Assembly (NCBI GenBank): GCA_964195515.1
Contig: CAXMQO010000026.1
Location: forward strand, 1-24,124
Length of the DNA stretch: 24,124 nt
Source of the DNA: JAHEEL01 sp964195515
Lineage (GTDB): Bacteria; Actinomycetota; Acidimicrobiia; Spongiisociales; UBA5794
Reading direction: 5' to 3'
The position numbers and the translations under genes are program-made. Every line of letters begins with the position of its first letter. Within the stretch, counting starts at the first letter, position 1. This document shows, piece after piece, positions 15,479 through 22,565 of the stretch. Below the pieces are notes generated by a model, which was given only the letters and a program-made list of their open reading frames with translations, ran no database searches and was not told where the DNA came from.

Positions 15479-16528
15479 CTACGGGCCGACGACGACGTCT
15501 GGACGGTCCGTGATCACCCCATCGACACCGGCGGCGATCAGCATCTGGACCTCCTCGAGACTGTTCACGGTCCACGGAATCACCGTGAGGCCGGCGTCGT
15601 GCGCCTCAGTAATACGGCGCTCGCTGATCGTCGACGCCTTCGGCGACCATACCGAGGCGCCCAACGCCGCGTAACCACCGGGATCGGCATCGCCGTCGGC
15701 AGTGAGCGCCGCCAACCGGATTCCGGAATCAACACGGTGAATCGCCTCCAGGGACAGCCAACTGAAGCTCTGTACAACGACGCGGTCGCGAATCTGGCGA
15801 TCATCTATGACCTCCAGCAGTCGGAGTTCGAACGGACCGGCGTTCGTCCCGTCGAAGCCGTCGCCGATCGGGGACGGATTCCCGAAGCCCCTCTTGGTCT
15901 CCACGTTGTACCCGACAAGTCGTGCGCCGCGTCGCTGCAGGTCAGTCTTCGACACCGAGGATGCGTAGCGCTCGACGAAGTCGATCAGATCGTCCAGCGT
16001 GACGATGCCGAACTCGTCTTCCGCAAGCACGGTCGGCTCGGAGTCCTGGTCCGAGAACGCCACCGGGTCGGGGTTGCGGCTGCAATCGAACCAACGCAGG
16101 TCGGCGGACGTCAGGGAACGCACCGCGAGCGCCTCTTCGGGTGTTCCGGGATCGTCCGGGTCCGGAATGTGGGATGGAGCACCCGGCTTCAGTCCGCATT
16201 TGTCAGGGTCGATCACCGGATCGTGCCAGACAACGACTTCCCCGTCCGCTGAGTAGTGCAGGTCGAGTTCGAGCGTCGAAACACCGAGGTCGAGGGCAGT
16301 TTCGAACGATGGGAGCGTGTTCTCGGGCTTGAGCCCCCGCGCGCCCCGGTGACCTTGCACGTCGAATTCAGCAGGGATTCGCGGATTGCCGGGATCGACC
16401 GTGGTCGAGGATTCGGCGCTGACGGCGTTGGTCGGCACCGGCCCTTCGTCACCCGCACCCGAACAGGACGCGAGTAGAAGAGCCCCGGTCACCGCGAGCA
16501 CACCCGGCAACAACATTCTCAGATTCAT
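15479..16528 (-). CDS. Lipoprotein glycerophosphodiester phosphodiesterase
   Basis: This 349-residue exported GDPD enzyme hydrolyses glycerophosphodiesters to glycerol-3-phosphate and an alcohol. A lipoprotein signal ends in the lipobox 'LLASC' with C22, so it is probably anchored on the outer face of the membrane. Catalytic and metal residues are all present: H60-R61 in 'GHRGARG', E69 in 'PENT', E87 and D89 in 'LELDL', H102 in 'VWHD', plus 'NVETK', 'VVQSFSW' and 'PWTVNS' later in the TIM barrel. A longer insert near residues 105-165, with two cysteines, is a variation seen in secreted GDPDs. There is no Shine-Dalgarno before the ATG at 16528, but TACTCT (16542-16537) lies 8 bases upstream, consistent with a leaderless transcript. 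The open frame further upstream is rejected. Confidence 0.92.
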   Translation of the reverse strand: MNLRMLLPGVLAVTGALLLASCSGAGDEGPVPTNAVSAESSTTVDPGNPRIPAEFDVQGHRGARGLKPENTLPSFETALDLGVSTLELDLHYSADGEVVVWHDPVIDPDKCGLKPGAPSHIPDPDDPGTPEEALAVRSLTSADLRWFDCSRNPDPVAFSDQDSEPTVLAEDEFGIVTLDDLIDFVERYASSVSKTDLQRRGARLVGYNVETKRGFGNPSPIGDGFDGTNAGPFELRLLEVIDDRQIRDRVVVQSFSWLSLEAIHRVDSGIRLAALTADGDADPGGYAALGASVWSPKASTISERRITEAHDAGLTVIPWTVNSLEEVQMLIAAGVDGVITDRPDVVVGP

Positions 16529-16536
16529 GTGGGGGG

Positions 16537-16542
16537 AGAGTA
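16537..16542 (-). promoter_or_regulatory. Candidate -10 box for leaderless glycerophosphodiesterase mRNA
   Basis: TACTCT on the minus strand fits the TANNNT -10 consensus and ends 8 bases before the ATG at 16528. With a normal -10 to start distance, transcription would begin at or next to the start codon. The bases between are C-rich and contain no ribosome-binding site. No convincing -35 box is seen. Confidence 0.35.
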
Positions 16543-16675
16543 TCGAATCCCGTCGAGCCACGGCATCTTGCGCGTTCGCCGAGATTTCACAGATTGCTGA
16601 CATCCTCCTCGCAACTGTCTCACATCGCTCGGACATCGTTGAGTCCGTTGGAAACCCCGACCGAAGGAGAACACG

Positions 16676-17299
16676 ATGAAGCGACGGATCACAGTCCTTG
16701 CGGCGTTGATCGCCGCGACGCTGGCGGTCGGGGTCATCCCCGCGCTCGCCGTCGACACCGAGCCGCCTGCGGAGCGGCCCCGACCGGAACGAACGTTCCC
16801 ACCCGCGTGGGTCGATCAGACCGCAAACGAGTTGCGCGAACGGGCTGAAGAGCGAGCCGAATTGCTCGAGGAGCGGATCACGAACTCGGACCGGCTCACG
16901 GATGAACAGAAGGCGGGAGCGCTCGCCAATATCGCCGACACCCTCGGAGCCATCGTCGACCTCGACGAGCCGGCAGAGATCATCGGCACGGTCGTCTCTC
17001 GCCGTCAGCTGCAGCGGATGGACTGGCGTGCCGCACGAAACGGCGAGGCCGTCGACTACGAACGCCACATCACCGGCGATGCCGAGCGGTTCTCGCTGCG
17101 ACTCGAGCACCTCACCAAGATCGCCGGATGGGCGGAAGCCGCCGGAGAGGAAGTCACCGCAGCGATCGGCTATCTCGACAACGCGGCAGCGTTACTCGAG
17201 ATCGCCGGAGGAGACGGAACGGTCGTCGAACGCCATGACGCCGCCCACATCGCACGAGCCTGGATGACCGAAGCGAGCGTTGCACTCATGGCCATGTGA
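16676..17299 (+). CDS. Secreted helical protein of unknown function (207 aa)
   Basis: Residues 1-25 are a Sec signal peptide (MKRR, hydrophobic core, 'IPALA' before VDTEP). The mature protein starts with a Pro/Glu/Arg segment and continues as long amphipathic helices ('ANELRERAEERAELLEERITNS', 'LTDEQKAGALANIADTLGAIVDL'), probably coiled-coil or a helical bundle. A second half has 'HLTKIAGWAEAAGEEVTAAIGYLDNAAALLE'. It has no cysteines, and no family is recognised. Similar small exported helical proteins occur widely in actinobacteria. The ATG at 16676 has a clear GAAGGAGA ribosome-binding site ending 5 bases upstream. It diverges from the glycerophosphodiesterase gene, with a 147-base shared intergenic region. 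Confidence 0.82.
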   Translation: MKRRITVLAALIAATLAVGVIPALAVDTEPPAERPRPERTFPPAWVDQTANELRERAEERAELLEERITNSDRLTDEQKAGALANIADTLGAIVDLDEPAEIIGTVVSRRQLQRMDWRAARNGEAVDYERHITGDAERFSLRLEHLTKIAGWAEAAGEEVTAAIGYLDNAAALLEIAGGDGTVVERHDAAHIARAWMTEASVALMAM

Positions 17300-17334
17300 G
17301 GCGGCCTCCTTGGCCCCCTGAGCGGAGGGCGTGA

Positions 17335-17368
17335 CGTGGTGGGTTCGGCCGCGGCTGGTCCCACCACG
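17335..17368 (+). terminator. Possible hairpin terminator after the secreted helical protein
   Basis: CGTGGTGGG (17335-17343) pairs perfectly with CCCACCACG (17360-17368), with a 16-base loop that contains a further near-palindrome around GGCCGCGG. It lies 36 bases after the stop at 17299 and 166 bases before the next start. There is no U-tract, so function as a terminator is inferred. Confidence 0.4.
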
Positions 17369-17534
17369 CCGGTGTGCGCCGGTAGGGATTCGAGGCGGTC
17401 GGTCACCCCGCCGTCGCCGCCGACGGTCCGTTGCTCCCCGACTGTCCCACGCGGTACTCAACAGAACGACTGAAGAACCACGTGGTGCCGACCGATACAC
17501 ACTCGACAGGATACGAAGAAACCACCGGAGATTT

Positions 17535-19601
17535 GTGCCCACACACGTCAACGATGCTGCATCGAATCGGGCCGGCCGTGCGACTCAAGGGTCGTCGGTC
17601 GGACCTGATTCAAACGATCTGCACCCGCTGCGGGTGCTCATCGTCGACGACGGAGCCGCCATGCCGGGCGTCCTTCGGCAACTGTCCGACGGGATCCAGA
17701 GCGGCAGGTACGTCGTCGACCGAGCGGCCACGCTCGCCGACGGATTCGGAGCAATTGTTGGCGGCGAGCACGACGTCTGTGTCGTCGATCATCACATCGG
17801 CGCTCGGACTGGCTTCGACCTGCTGGCCCGGGTCACCGCCGAAGGTCTGCACGTGCCGATCGTGTTCGTCACCGAACCCGGTGATCACGGCACGGGTGTG
17901 ACCGCAGTCGGAGCCGGCGCCTCGTGCTACATCGTCGAAGACAGCATTGGATCAGAACACCTGGATCAATGTCTACGCCAAGCCGTGGAACAGCGAAGGA
18001 CTCTCTCACGTTTGATCAACGCCGGGATCGCGGTCGACGGTGGCACACCGACGAAGACCCAAATCTTGGCTCACATCGCCGAACGTTTGGGTCAGCCCGC
18101 GACTGCGATCCTGGATGCAGCCCGCACCGCGTTGGATCGCGAGCTTCCCACACATGTCGCCGAGGCGTTTGCCGCGATCGAAGACGAAGTTGCCACGCTC
18201 CTCACACTGGCGCATGACCTCAACGACCTATCGATGCTCGAATCCGGGCGCCTCCACTTCGATTCTGCACCGTTCAGCCTGAGGGGTCTCGTCTCGAGCG
18301 TGAAGCGGATAGCCGGTCCCTCTTCAACCTCGCGCGACGTCGAGATCATTGACGAAGTCTCCACCGAGGTGCCGGACTCCGTCATCGGCGATCCGGGCCG
18401 CCTCCGCCTCGTCGTCGTCAGATTCGTCGACAATGTCATGGCGCGAGGCAACTCCGATCGGATCCTGCTGAAGGTCGACGTGGATGAACGCGCTTCTGAG
18501 ACCGTCACGTTGCGTTTCGAGATCGAAGCCACACGCCACGGCTCCACGCTGAGCAAGGCACCCGTCGTCGGTGGCGATGCCACAGGAGCCGACGATGACC
18601 CACTGGCCCTCCACAACCATGGCGTGCTCGGGATACCCGTCGCGCTGGAAACGGTTTCGCGGATGGGCGGTCACGTCACCGTCGAAGACGAAACGGGTCA
18701 ACCTGCAAGCATCCAGTTCACCATCAGACTCGGGGTCAGCGAGGAAGAAGAGCAACTCCGCCCGGCCATCGATAGCCAATCTCCGCTGGAGCGACCGATT
18801 CTCATCATCGCCGAGGCTCTCGACGACCGGCGCTCAATCGTGAAGACGCTCAGCGAATCAAGCCTCCCCTATGTCGTCGCCTCCAGTACCGACGAATGGG
18901 CTGCTACGAGACAGTCCAACGGGGACAAGACCATTGAACCGGCGCTGGCGGTCATCGCCTCTACCCAGGATTCGTTCATCGCGTGCGACCGCTTCCGCGA
19001 ACTCGCCGCGTCCGTTCCAGTCGTTGTCATCGCCCCATTCGGTCAGAGAGGTGATGCCGCCCGATGCCGCGAACACGGAGTGAGGGGCTATCTGGCGAAG
19101 CCAATAGATCCGGGTGATCTCGTCGAAGTCATCAAATCAACAACGGCGCTCACGGAGTCGGGGGACACGTCGACATTCGTCACCCGCCATTGGTTGCGCG
19201 ACGGACGTCGGAGTCTCCACGTACTTGTTGTCGATGACAGCCCCACGAGTCTCTTCCTGATGACCCGCATGCTCGAACAACGAGGCCACTCCACAACGTC
19301 GGCTTGCGATGGAAGTGAAGCCATCGAGGCGTTCCAGCGTGACACGTTCGACATCGTCCTCATGGACATCATGATGCCCGGGATCGACGGACTTGAGGCA
19401 ACCCGATTGATCCGTTCGATGGATACCGGATCGACCGAACGTCCTCTCATCGTCGGGGTGTCGGCGTTCACAGACCAGACCAGCGTGGAGCGCGGCCGCG
19501 ACGCCGGCATGGATGCCATGCTGATGAAACCCATACGTCCCGACGACCTCTTCGCCCTCATCGAACAGCAGACGGCAACGGAGTCGACTCGTAGCGGCTG
19601 A
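17535..19601 (+). CDS. Multi-receiver signalling protein with degenerate histidine-kinase core (REC-pseudoHK-REC-REC)
   Basis: The protein has 688 residues, no membrane segment and no sensor domain. REC1 (33-150) keeps D38/D39, phospho-site D85 and T113, but E135 stands where the switch Lys is expected. A HisKA/HATPase-like core follows (176-400). In 'ILAHIAERLGQP', E183 replaces the phospho-His of the S-H-E-L-R-T-P box. The DxGxG loop of the ATPase has become 'IEATRHGS', although 'GDPGRL' and N300 remain. REC2 (421-536) has no phospho-Asp ('LAVIAST') but keeps K522. REC3 (562-679) is complete: D567/D568, D611 in 'LMDIMMPGIDG', S643, K665. It is therefore probably a phosphoacceptor or scaffold, not a kinase. 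GTG 17535 was chosen for CGGAG at 17526-17530; the frame is open back to 17331. No partner kinase is nearby. Confidence 0.9.
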   Translation: MPTHVNDAASNRAGRATQGSSVGPDSNDLHPLRVLIVDDGAAMPGVLRQLSDGIQSGRYVVDRAATLADGFGAIVGGEHDVCVVDHHIGARTGFDLLARVTAEGLHVPIVFVTEPGDHGTGVTAVGAGASCYIVEDSIGSEHLDQCLRQAVEQRRTLSRLINAGIAVDGGTPTKTQILAHIAERLGQPATAILDAARTALDRELPTHVAEAFAAIEDEVATLLTLAHDLNDLSMLESGRLHFDSAPFSLRGLVSSVKRIAGPSSTSRDVEIIDEVSTEVPDSVIGDPGRLRLVVVRFVDNVMARGNSDRILLKVDVDERASETVTLRFEIEATRHGSTLSKAPVVGGDATGADDDPLALHNHGVLGIPVALETVSRMGGHVTVEDETGQPASIQFTIRLGVSEEEEQLRPAIDSQSPLERPILIIAEALDDRRSIVKTLSESSLPYVVASSTDEWAATRQSNGDKTIEPALAVIASTQDSFIACDRFRELAASVPVVVIAPFGQRGDAARCREHGVRGYLAKPIDPGDLVEVIKSTTALTESGDTSTFVTRHWLRDGRRSLHVLVVDDSPTSLFLMTRMLEQRGHSTTSACDGSEAIEAFQRDTFDIVLMDIMMPGIDGLEATRLIRSMDTGSTERPLIVGVSAFTDQTSVERGRDAGMDAMLMKPIRPDDLFALIEQQTATESTRSG

Positions 19602-20124
19602 GCGTCGTTGAGGACCGCAATGGATCTCTGACCGCGAACTCGTGGGTCCCGATGATCCACCCGGTGGCGAGAGCGGAGGACTCGGCGGGCACCACGGCGT
19701 CGGGGAACACAAGAGCGATCCTGACGGCGACCGTGCCGACACCGGGACCTACCCGTCGCAGTGGGTCTCCGATCGTGTAGGCGAATCTCGTCGTGGCGTA
19801 GTCGGCGACCGAAGCGTCTCAGAACGTCAACCGGGTGAGCGGGCCGTCGATAGGCAAGAGTTCGACCTTCGGCGGACGGTGGATGGACGGGGACGATGAC
19901 ATCGTCGGTCCGGTATACCTGTCGGGCGATGAGGACTACTCGGAGCTTGGGCTTGCCGACGGGGTGTGTCTCGGCGGTGGCGCCGGCGGCGACTACTTCG
20001 AGGTCGGTAACCCGAAATCCTTCTACCTCGCCGCCGACGGAACTGTCACCGTGAAGTGGATCAGAGAGCTCCCCCAGAATCGGCCACAGCCAAAGCGAAG
20101 TTGCCCCAGCGATTCGAATCAGTG
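19602..20124. other. Gene-poor stretch, possible decayed gene
   Basis: Between the multi-receiver gene and the terminator at 20125 no intact gene is convincing. One plus-strand frame (phase of 19835) reads as protein-like in two pieces interrupted by TAG stops near 19780 and 19797. The piece before the stops includes '..SGNTRAILTATVPTPG..', and the piece after runs on to 20125 and is listed separately. No promoter, RNA gene or mobile element is recognised. Confidence 0.4.
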
Positions 20125-20125
20125 A
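19835..20125 (+). pseudogene. Short ORF, possibly the 3' remnant of a secreted or surface protein gene
   Basis: This is a 96-codon frame from GTG 19835, or 80 codons from ATG 19883; neither has a clear ribosome-binding site. The product is Gly/Asp-rich with beta-like segments ('DDIVGPVYLSGDEDYSELG', 'GDYFEVGNPKSFYLAADGT', 'VTVKWIREL') and one cysteine. Its stop (20123-20125) is immediately followed by a strong terminator hairpin, which suggests that a transcript did or does end here. The same frame upstream shows protein-like sequence broken by two stops, so I favour a decayed gene over an intact small one. No family is recognised. Confidence 0.35.
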
Positions 20126-20159
20126 GCAAAGGGAGCGTCCGTCGGGCGCTCCCTTTGCT
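20125..20159. terminator. Strong bidirectional hairpin terminator
   Basis: AGCAAAGGGAGCG (20125-20137) and CGCTCCCTTTGCT (20147-20159) are perfect 13-bp arms. The inner bases TCC/GGG can extend the stem to 16 bp (one T-G wobble), leaving a 3-base GTC loop. It sits between the plus-strand remnant ORF (stop at 20125) and the minus-strand PadR gene (stop at 20167), so it can terminate both. Confidence 0.85.
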
Positions 20160-20166
20160 GCGGAAA

Positions 20167-20550
20167 CTACCGGCCTTCGAAGCTCGGCACCCAGGTCTGC
20201 CAGGGGCTCGCATGTTTGGCCTGTTTCGATCTCGCAACGGCTTCCCTGGCCGCCGAGACACCCGTCGCGGTGATCATGTAGTACCGACGCGGCGGTCCGT
20301 CGTGGCCATCAGCTTCGACTTCCTCGATCGACTCCCACCGGCTCTGCAGCGCTCCGCGATCGTCGAGCCTCCTTAGTGCCCGGTACAGGGTCGACTGAGA
20401 CATCGGGGTATGAGTGCCTTCGAGACGTGCCAACTCCTTGGCGAGCGCGTAACCGTGAAACTCCGAGTCTCCCGAGGTCGTCATCGAGATGGCTGTCAGC
20501 AGCAGCTTCACCTCGTTCGTCACCAGTTCGGTGTCCCCTCGACGTCTCAT
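20167..20550 (-). CDS. PadR family transcriptional regulator
   Basis: The protein has 127 residues and a winged-helix DNA-binding domain: 'TNEVKLLLTAISMTTSGDSEFHGYALAKELA' corresponds to helices 1-2, 'MSQSTLYRALRRLDDRGALQSRWE' to the recognition helix and wing, and 'RRYYMITATGVSAAREAV' to the typical PadR wing end and start of the dimerisation helix. The short C-terminus fits subfamily s2. PadR proteins are usually repressors of an adjacent membrane protein or efflux gene. The ATG at 20550 follows a strong GGAGGA (20556-20561), which decides the start; the frame extends upstream to 20670 without support. It lies 55 bases downstream of a polytopic membrane protein gene on the same strand, so the two are probably co-transcribed. 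Confidence 0.92.
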   Translation of the reverse strand: MRRRGDTELVTNEVKLLLTAISMTTSGDSEFHGYALAKELARLEGTHTPMSQSTLYRALRRLDDRGALQSRWESIEEVEADGHDGPPRRYYMITATGVSAAREAVARSKQAKHASPWQTWVPSFEGR

Positions 20551-20605
20551 GATGTTCCTCCCCCTGTTCGTACCACAGGATACGCCATTGTCCCCCGGCG
20601 TCCTG

Positions 20606-21391
20606 TCAGGCCACCTCGATGTCGCGAAGGCGGGCGATAACCGCCGCCCCGACAACACAAGCGAATGCAACCATCAGGCTCGACCACCGACTCGAATAGA
20701 TCGGTGCGTCGGCGATCGTCCATCCCACCGCCCCCACAGCCATGAACAGAGCCGATCCCCAAATGATAACTCCGCCCCGGACGATCCAGACCCGACTGAA
20801 CTGAGGACGAATGAGGGTCACCGCGACGACTGCAAGTCCCGTTGCCACACCGGCGAGCGCCACTTTCGCAACCCAACCGAACAGACCAGCTTCCGAAGTA
20901 GGCGGCAGCGCGATTGCACCGGCCATCGTCCCGATCGACGCGAGTACCAGACCAGGAAGGAGCCAAGTTCGCTGTAGCTTGCGTGGCTGGCGAAGTCCGG
21001 CCGCAGCCACTGCGAGGTATCCGATTCCGGTCACGACGTTGAGGCCGGCAAGGGTGGGTGTGATGCCGTTGGTGAACGCATCGGCGAGCGCACCGACACC
21101 AACAACGGCGAACATGATTGCGAGCGGAAGTGCAGATGTCTCGGCCCCGACAAACCGATACCAGATGTCGGCCATGGCGCTCAAGACGGACCGCGTCGCG
21201 ACTGACGCCATGGAGGTGTGGGGATCGGCAACGTGCTCGAATCGATCGCCCTCACGCTCGCGGAGGATCTCGTCACGCTCCAACGGCTCGAGACCCCACG
21301 TGAGAGCACGGTCGAACGAGGCGGCACAACGCAGAAAGCGCCATCCGCGGGGCCGCTTGGCCGAGGCGGCGCCGTCGCGCAGTTTGAACAT
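20606..21391 (-). CDS. Polytopic membrane protein of unknown function, linked to PadR
   Basis: The protein has 261 residues. The N-terminal ~75 are soluble, with 'FDRALTWGLEPLERDEILREREGDRFEHVAD', similar to the prefix domains found in PadR-associated membrane proteins. Six hydrophobic helices follow (about 90-110, 120-140, 150-170, 180-200, 210-232, 243-258). No transport or enzymatic motif is recognised. The ATG at 21391 is preceded by GAGGGG about 10 bases upstream; the open frame extends through a palindromic repeat to 21547, which is rejected as a start region. The gene is followed after 55 bases by the PadR gene, so PadR probably controls this operon. It diverges from the AbiEi/DUF559 gene. 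Confidence 0.75.
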   Translation of the reverse strand: MFKLRDGAASAKRPRGWRFLRCAASFDRALTWGLEPLERDEILREREGDRFEHVADPHTSMASVATRSVLSAMADIWYRFVGAETSALPLAIMFAVVGVGALADAFTNGITPTLAGLNVVTGIGYLAVAAAGLRQPRKLQRTWLLPGLVLASIGTMAGAIALPPTSEAGLFGWVAKVALAGVATGLAVVAVTLIRPQFSRVWIVRGGVIIWGSALFMAVGAVGWTIADAPIYSSRWSSLMVAFACVVGAAVIARLRDIEVA

Positions 21392-21460
21392 CGTCAACTG
21401 GCCCCTCGATCGATCGGTGCCACCCCGGCAGGGTAGTCGCACCAATCGCCGGACCACCCA

Positions 21461-21512
21461 GGTGTCTGGCGTTGATACGGACGAGATACCGTCCGTATCA
21501 ACGCCAGACACC
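21461..21512. repeat. Palindromic hairpin element, copy 1
   Basis: Two perfect 22-bp arms (21461-21482 and 21491-21512) flank an 8-base loop, GAGATACC. The core arm TCTGGCGTTGATACGGAC is shared with the element at 22506-22559. It lies between the divergent membrane-protein and AbiEi/DUF559 genes, 75 bases before the ATG of the latter, so it cannot be a simple terminator for either. Confidence 0.9.
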
Positions 21513-21587
21513 GTGATCGGCGACGGAATTGCGACGCAGACGATCACGCGTCTTCAAACCGATGCCTCGCCGTGGCACGGTGCACAC

Positions 21588-22505
21588 ATGGATGAGAGAG
21601 AACGACTACTGGCTGCAATAGCGCGAGACCAGCGGGGAGTCTTCACGATGTCTCAGGGCCTCGCATGCGGCTTCCCGCGCACGACGATCACAACCAGGGC
21701 GAGCCATGGGATGTACGAGACAATCTATCCCGGGGTCTACGGCATGGCCGGATCCGAAGACTCGTGGCACCGGGGTTCACTCGCTGCCGTCCTATCGACC
21801 GTCACCCCTTCGGGAGCTTCGCACCGCACCGCAGCCCACCTATGGGGCATGATCTCCCACCGGCCAGAGAGCATCGAGATCGTCACGGTCAGACATCGTC
21901 GACTGGCCCGGCAGAATTTCACGGTGCACGAATCGAAGGATCTCACCCCATCCGACATCGTCTTGGTCGACGGCATACCGACAACAAGCGCACCCCGCAC
22001 CGTCGTCGATCTCGGAGCGTCTGCGCCTCCGTGGATGGTCGAACGGTGCCTCGATTCCGGCTTGCGCAAGAAGCTCTTCACGGCGTGGCAGGTCCGGTGC
22101 TTCATCGCGAGAGTCGCGCGACCGGGTCGCACCGGTGTGGGTACGATCCGTCCGCTGGTCGAAGAGCGACTGGTCTGGGGCACCATCACCGAGAGCGACC
22201 TCGAGGACTTGTTTCGGTCCGTCATCTCACCACTTCCATTCCCGGCACCCGAGGTTCAGCACCGGATATTCCACGCAACCGGAGCGTTTCTGGGGCGATT
22301 CGACTTCGCCTATCCACAGCGACTGGCGCTGATCGAAACAGACAGCGAGGGATGGCATATGGACCCGACATCCTTCCAGCGCGATAGAGAGAAGCAAAAT
22401 CAGGCTCACTCCCTTGGCTGGACCGTCTACCGCTTCACGTGGCGGCAGCTCATAGATGACCCACAGTCGGTCCGTGACATCATCACCGCCATCTGGACCG
22501 ACTGA
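21588..22505 (+). CDS. AbiEi-like antitoxin domain fused to DUF559 (Vsr-like) endonuclease domain
   Basis: The protein has 305 residues. The N-terminal part (1-~150) matches the AbiEi type IV antitoxin pattern: a winged helix ('LLAAIARDQRGVFTMSQGLACGF'), 'YPGVYGMAG', 'SHRTAAHLWGM', 'PRTVVDLG'. The C-terminal part (200-305) is DUF559, a Vsr/PD-(D/E)XK-like fold with D239 in 'FDFAYPQ', E250/D252 in 'ALIETDSEGWH', the 'FQRDREKQ' helix and a 'GWTVYRFTWRQL' ending. No AbiEii toxin gene is adjacent, so it is a solitary fusion of a kind often seen in actinobacteria; biochemical function is unproven. The ATG at 21588 fits the family start but has a poor ribosome-binding site. Near-identical hairpins stand on both sides of the gene, the downstream one beginning right after the stop. 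Confidence 0.85.
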   Translation: MDERERLLAAIARDQRGVFTMSQGLACGFPRTTITTRASHGMYETIYPGVYGMAGSEDSWHRGSLAAVLSTVTPSGASHRTAAHLWGMISHRPESIEIVTVRHRRLARQNFTVHESKDLTPSDIVLVDGIPTTSAPRTVVDLGASAPPWMVERCLDSGLRKKLFTAWQVRCFIARVARPGRTGVGTIRPLVEERLVWGTITESDLEDLFRSVISPLPFPAPEVQHRIFHATGAFLGRFDFAYPQRLALIETDSEGWHMDPTSFQRDREKQNQAHSLGWTVYRFTWRQLIDDPQSVRDIITAIWTD

Positions 22506-22559
22506 AGGCGTCTGGCGTTGATACGGACGGTACTTCGTCCGTATCAACGCCAGACGCCT
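22506..22559. repeat. Palindromic hairpin element, copy 2
   Basis: Two perfect 24-bp arms (22506-22529 and 22536-22559) flank a 6-base loop, GTACTT. It begins at the base after the TGA of the AbiEi/DUF559 gene and ends 6 bases before the stop of the convergent ABC permease gene, so it may also terminate both. Relative to copy 1, one T-A pair in the stem has become C-G on both arms. Confidence 0.9.
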
Positions 22560-22565
22560 GGAGGG

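Noticed and set aside
21461..21512. Simple rho-independent terminator
   Set aside because: Its position between two divergent genes means that no transcript from the neighbouring genes ends here.
20811..21587. Upstream extension of the AbiEi/DUF559 frame
   Set aside because: It is antisense to the membrane protein gene and reads through the palindrome. AbiEi domains normally start where the ATG at 21588 does.
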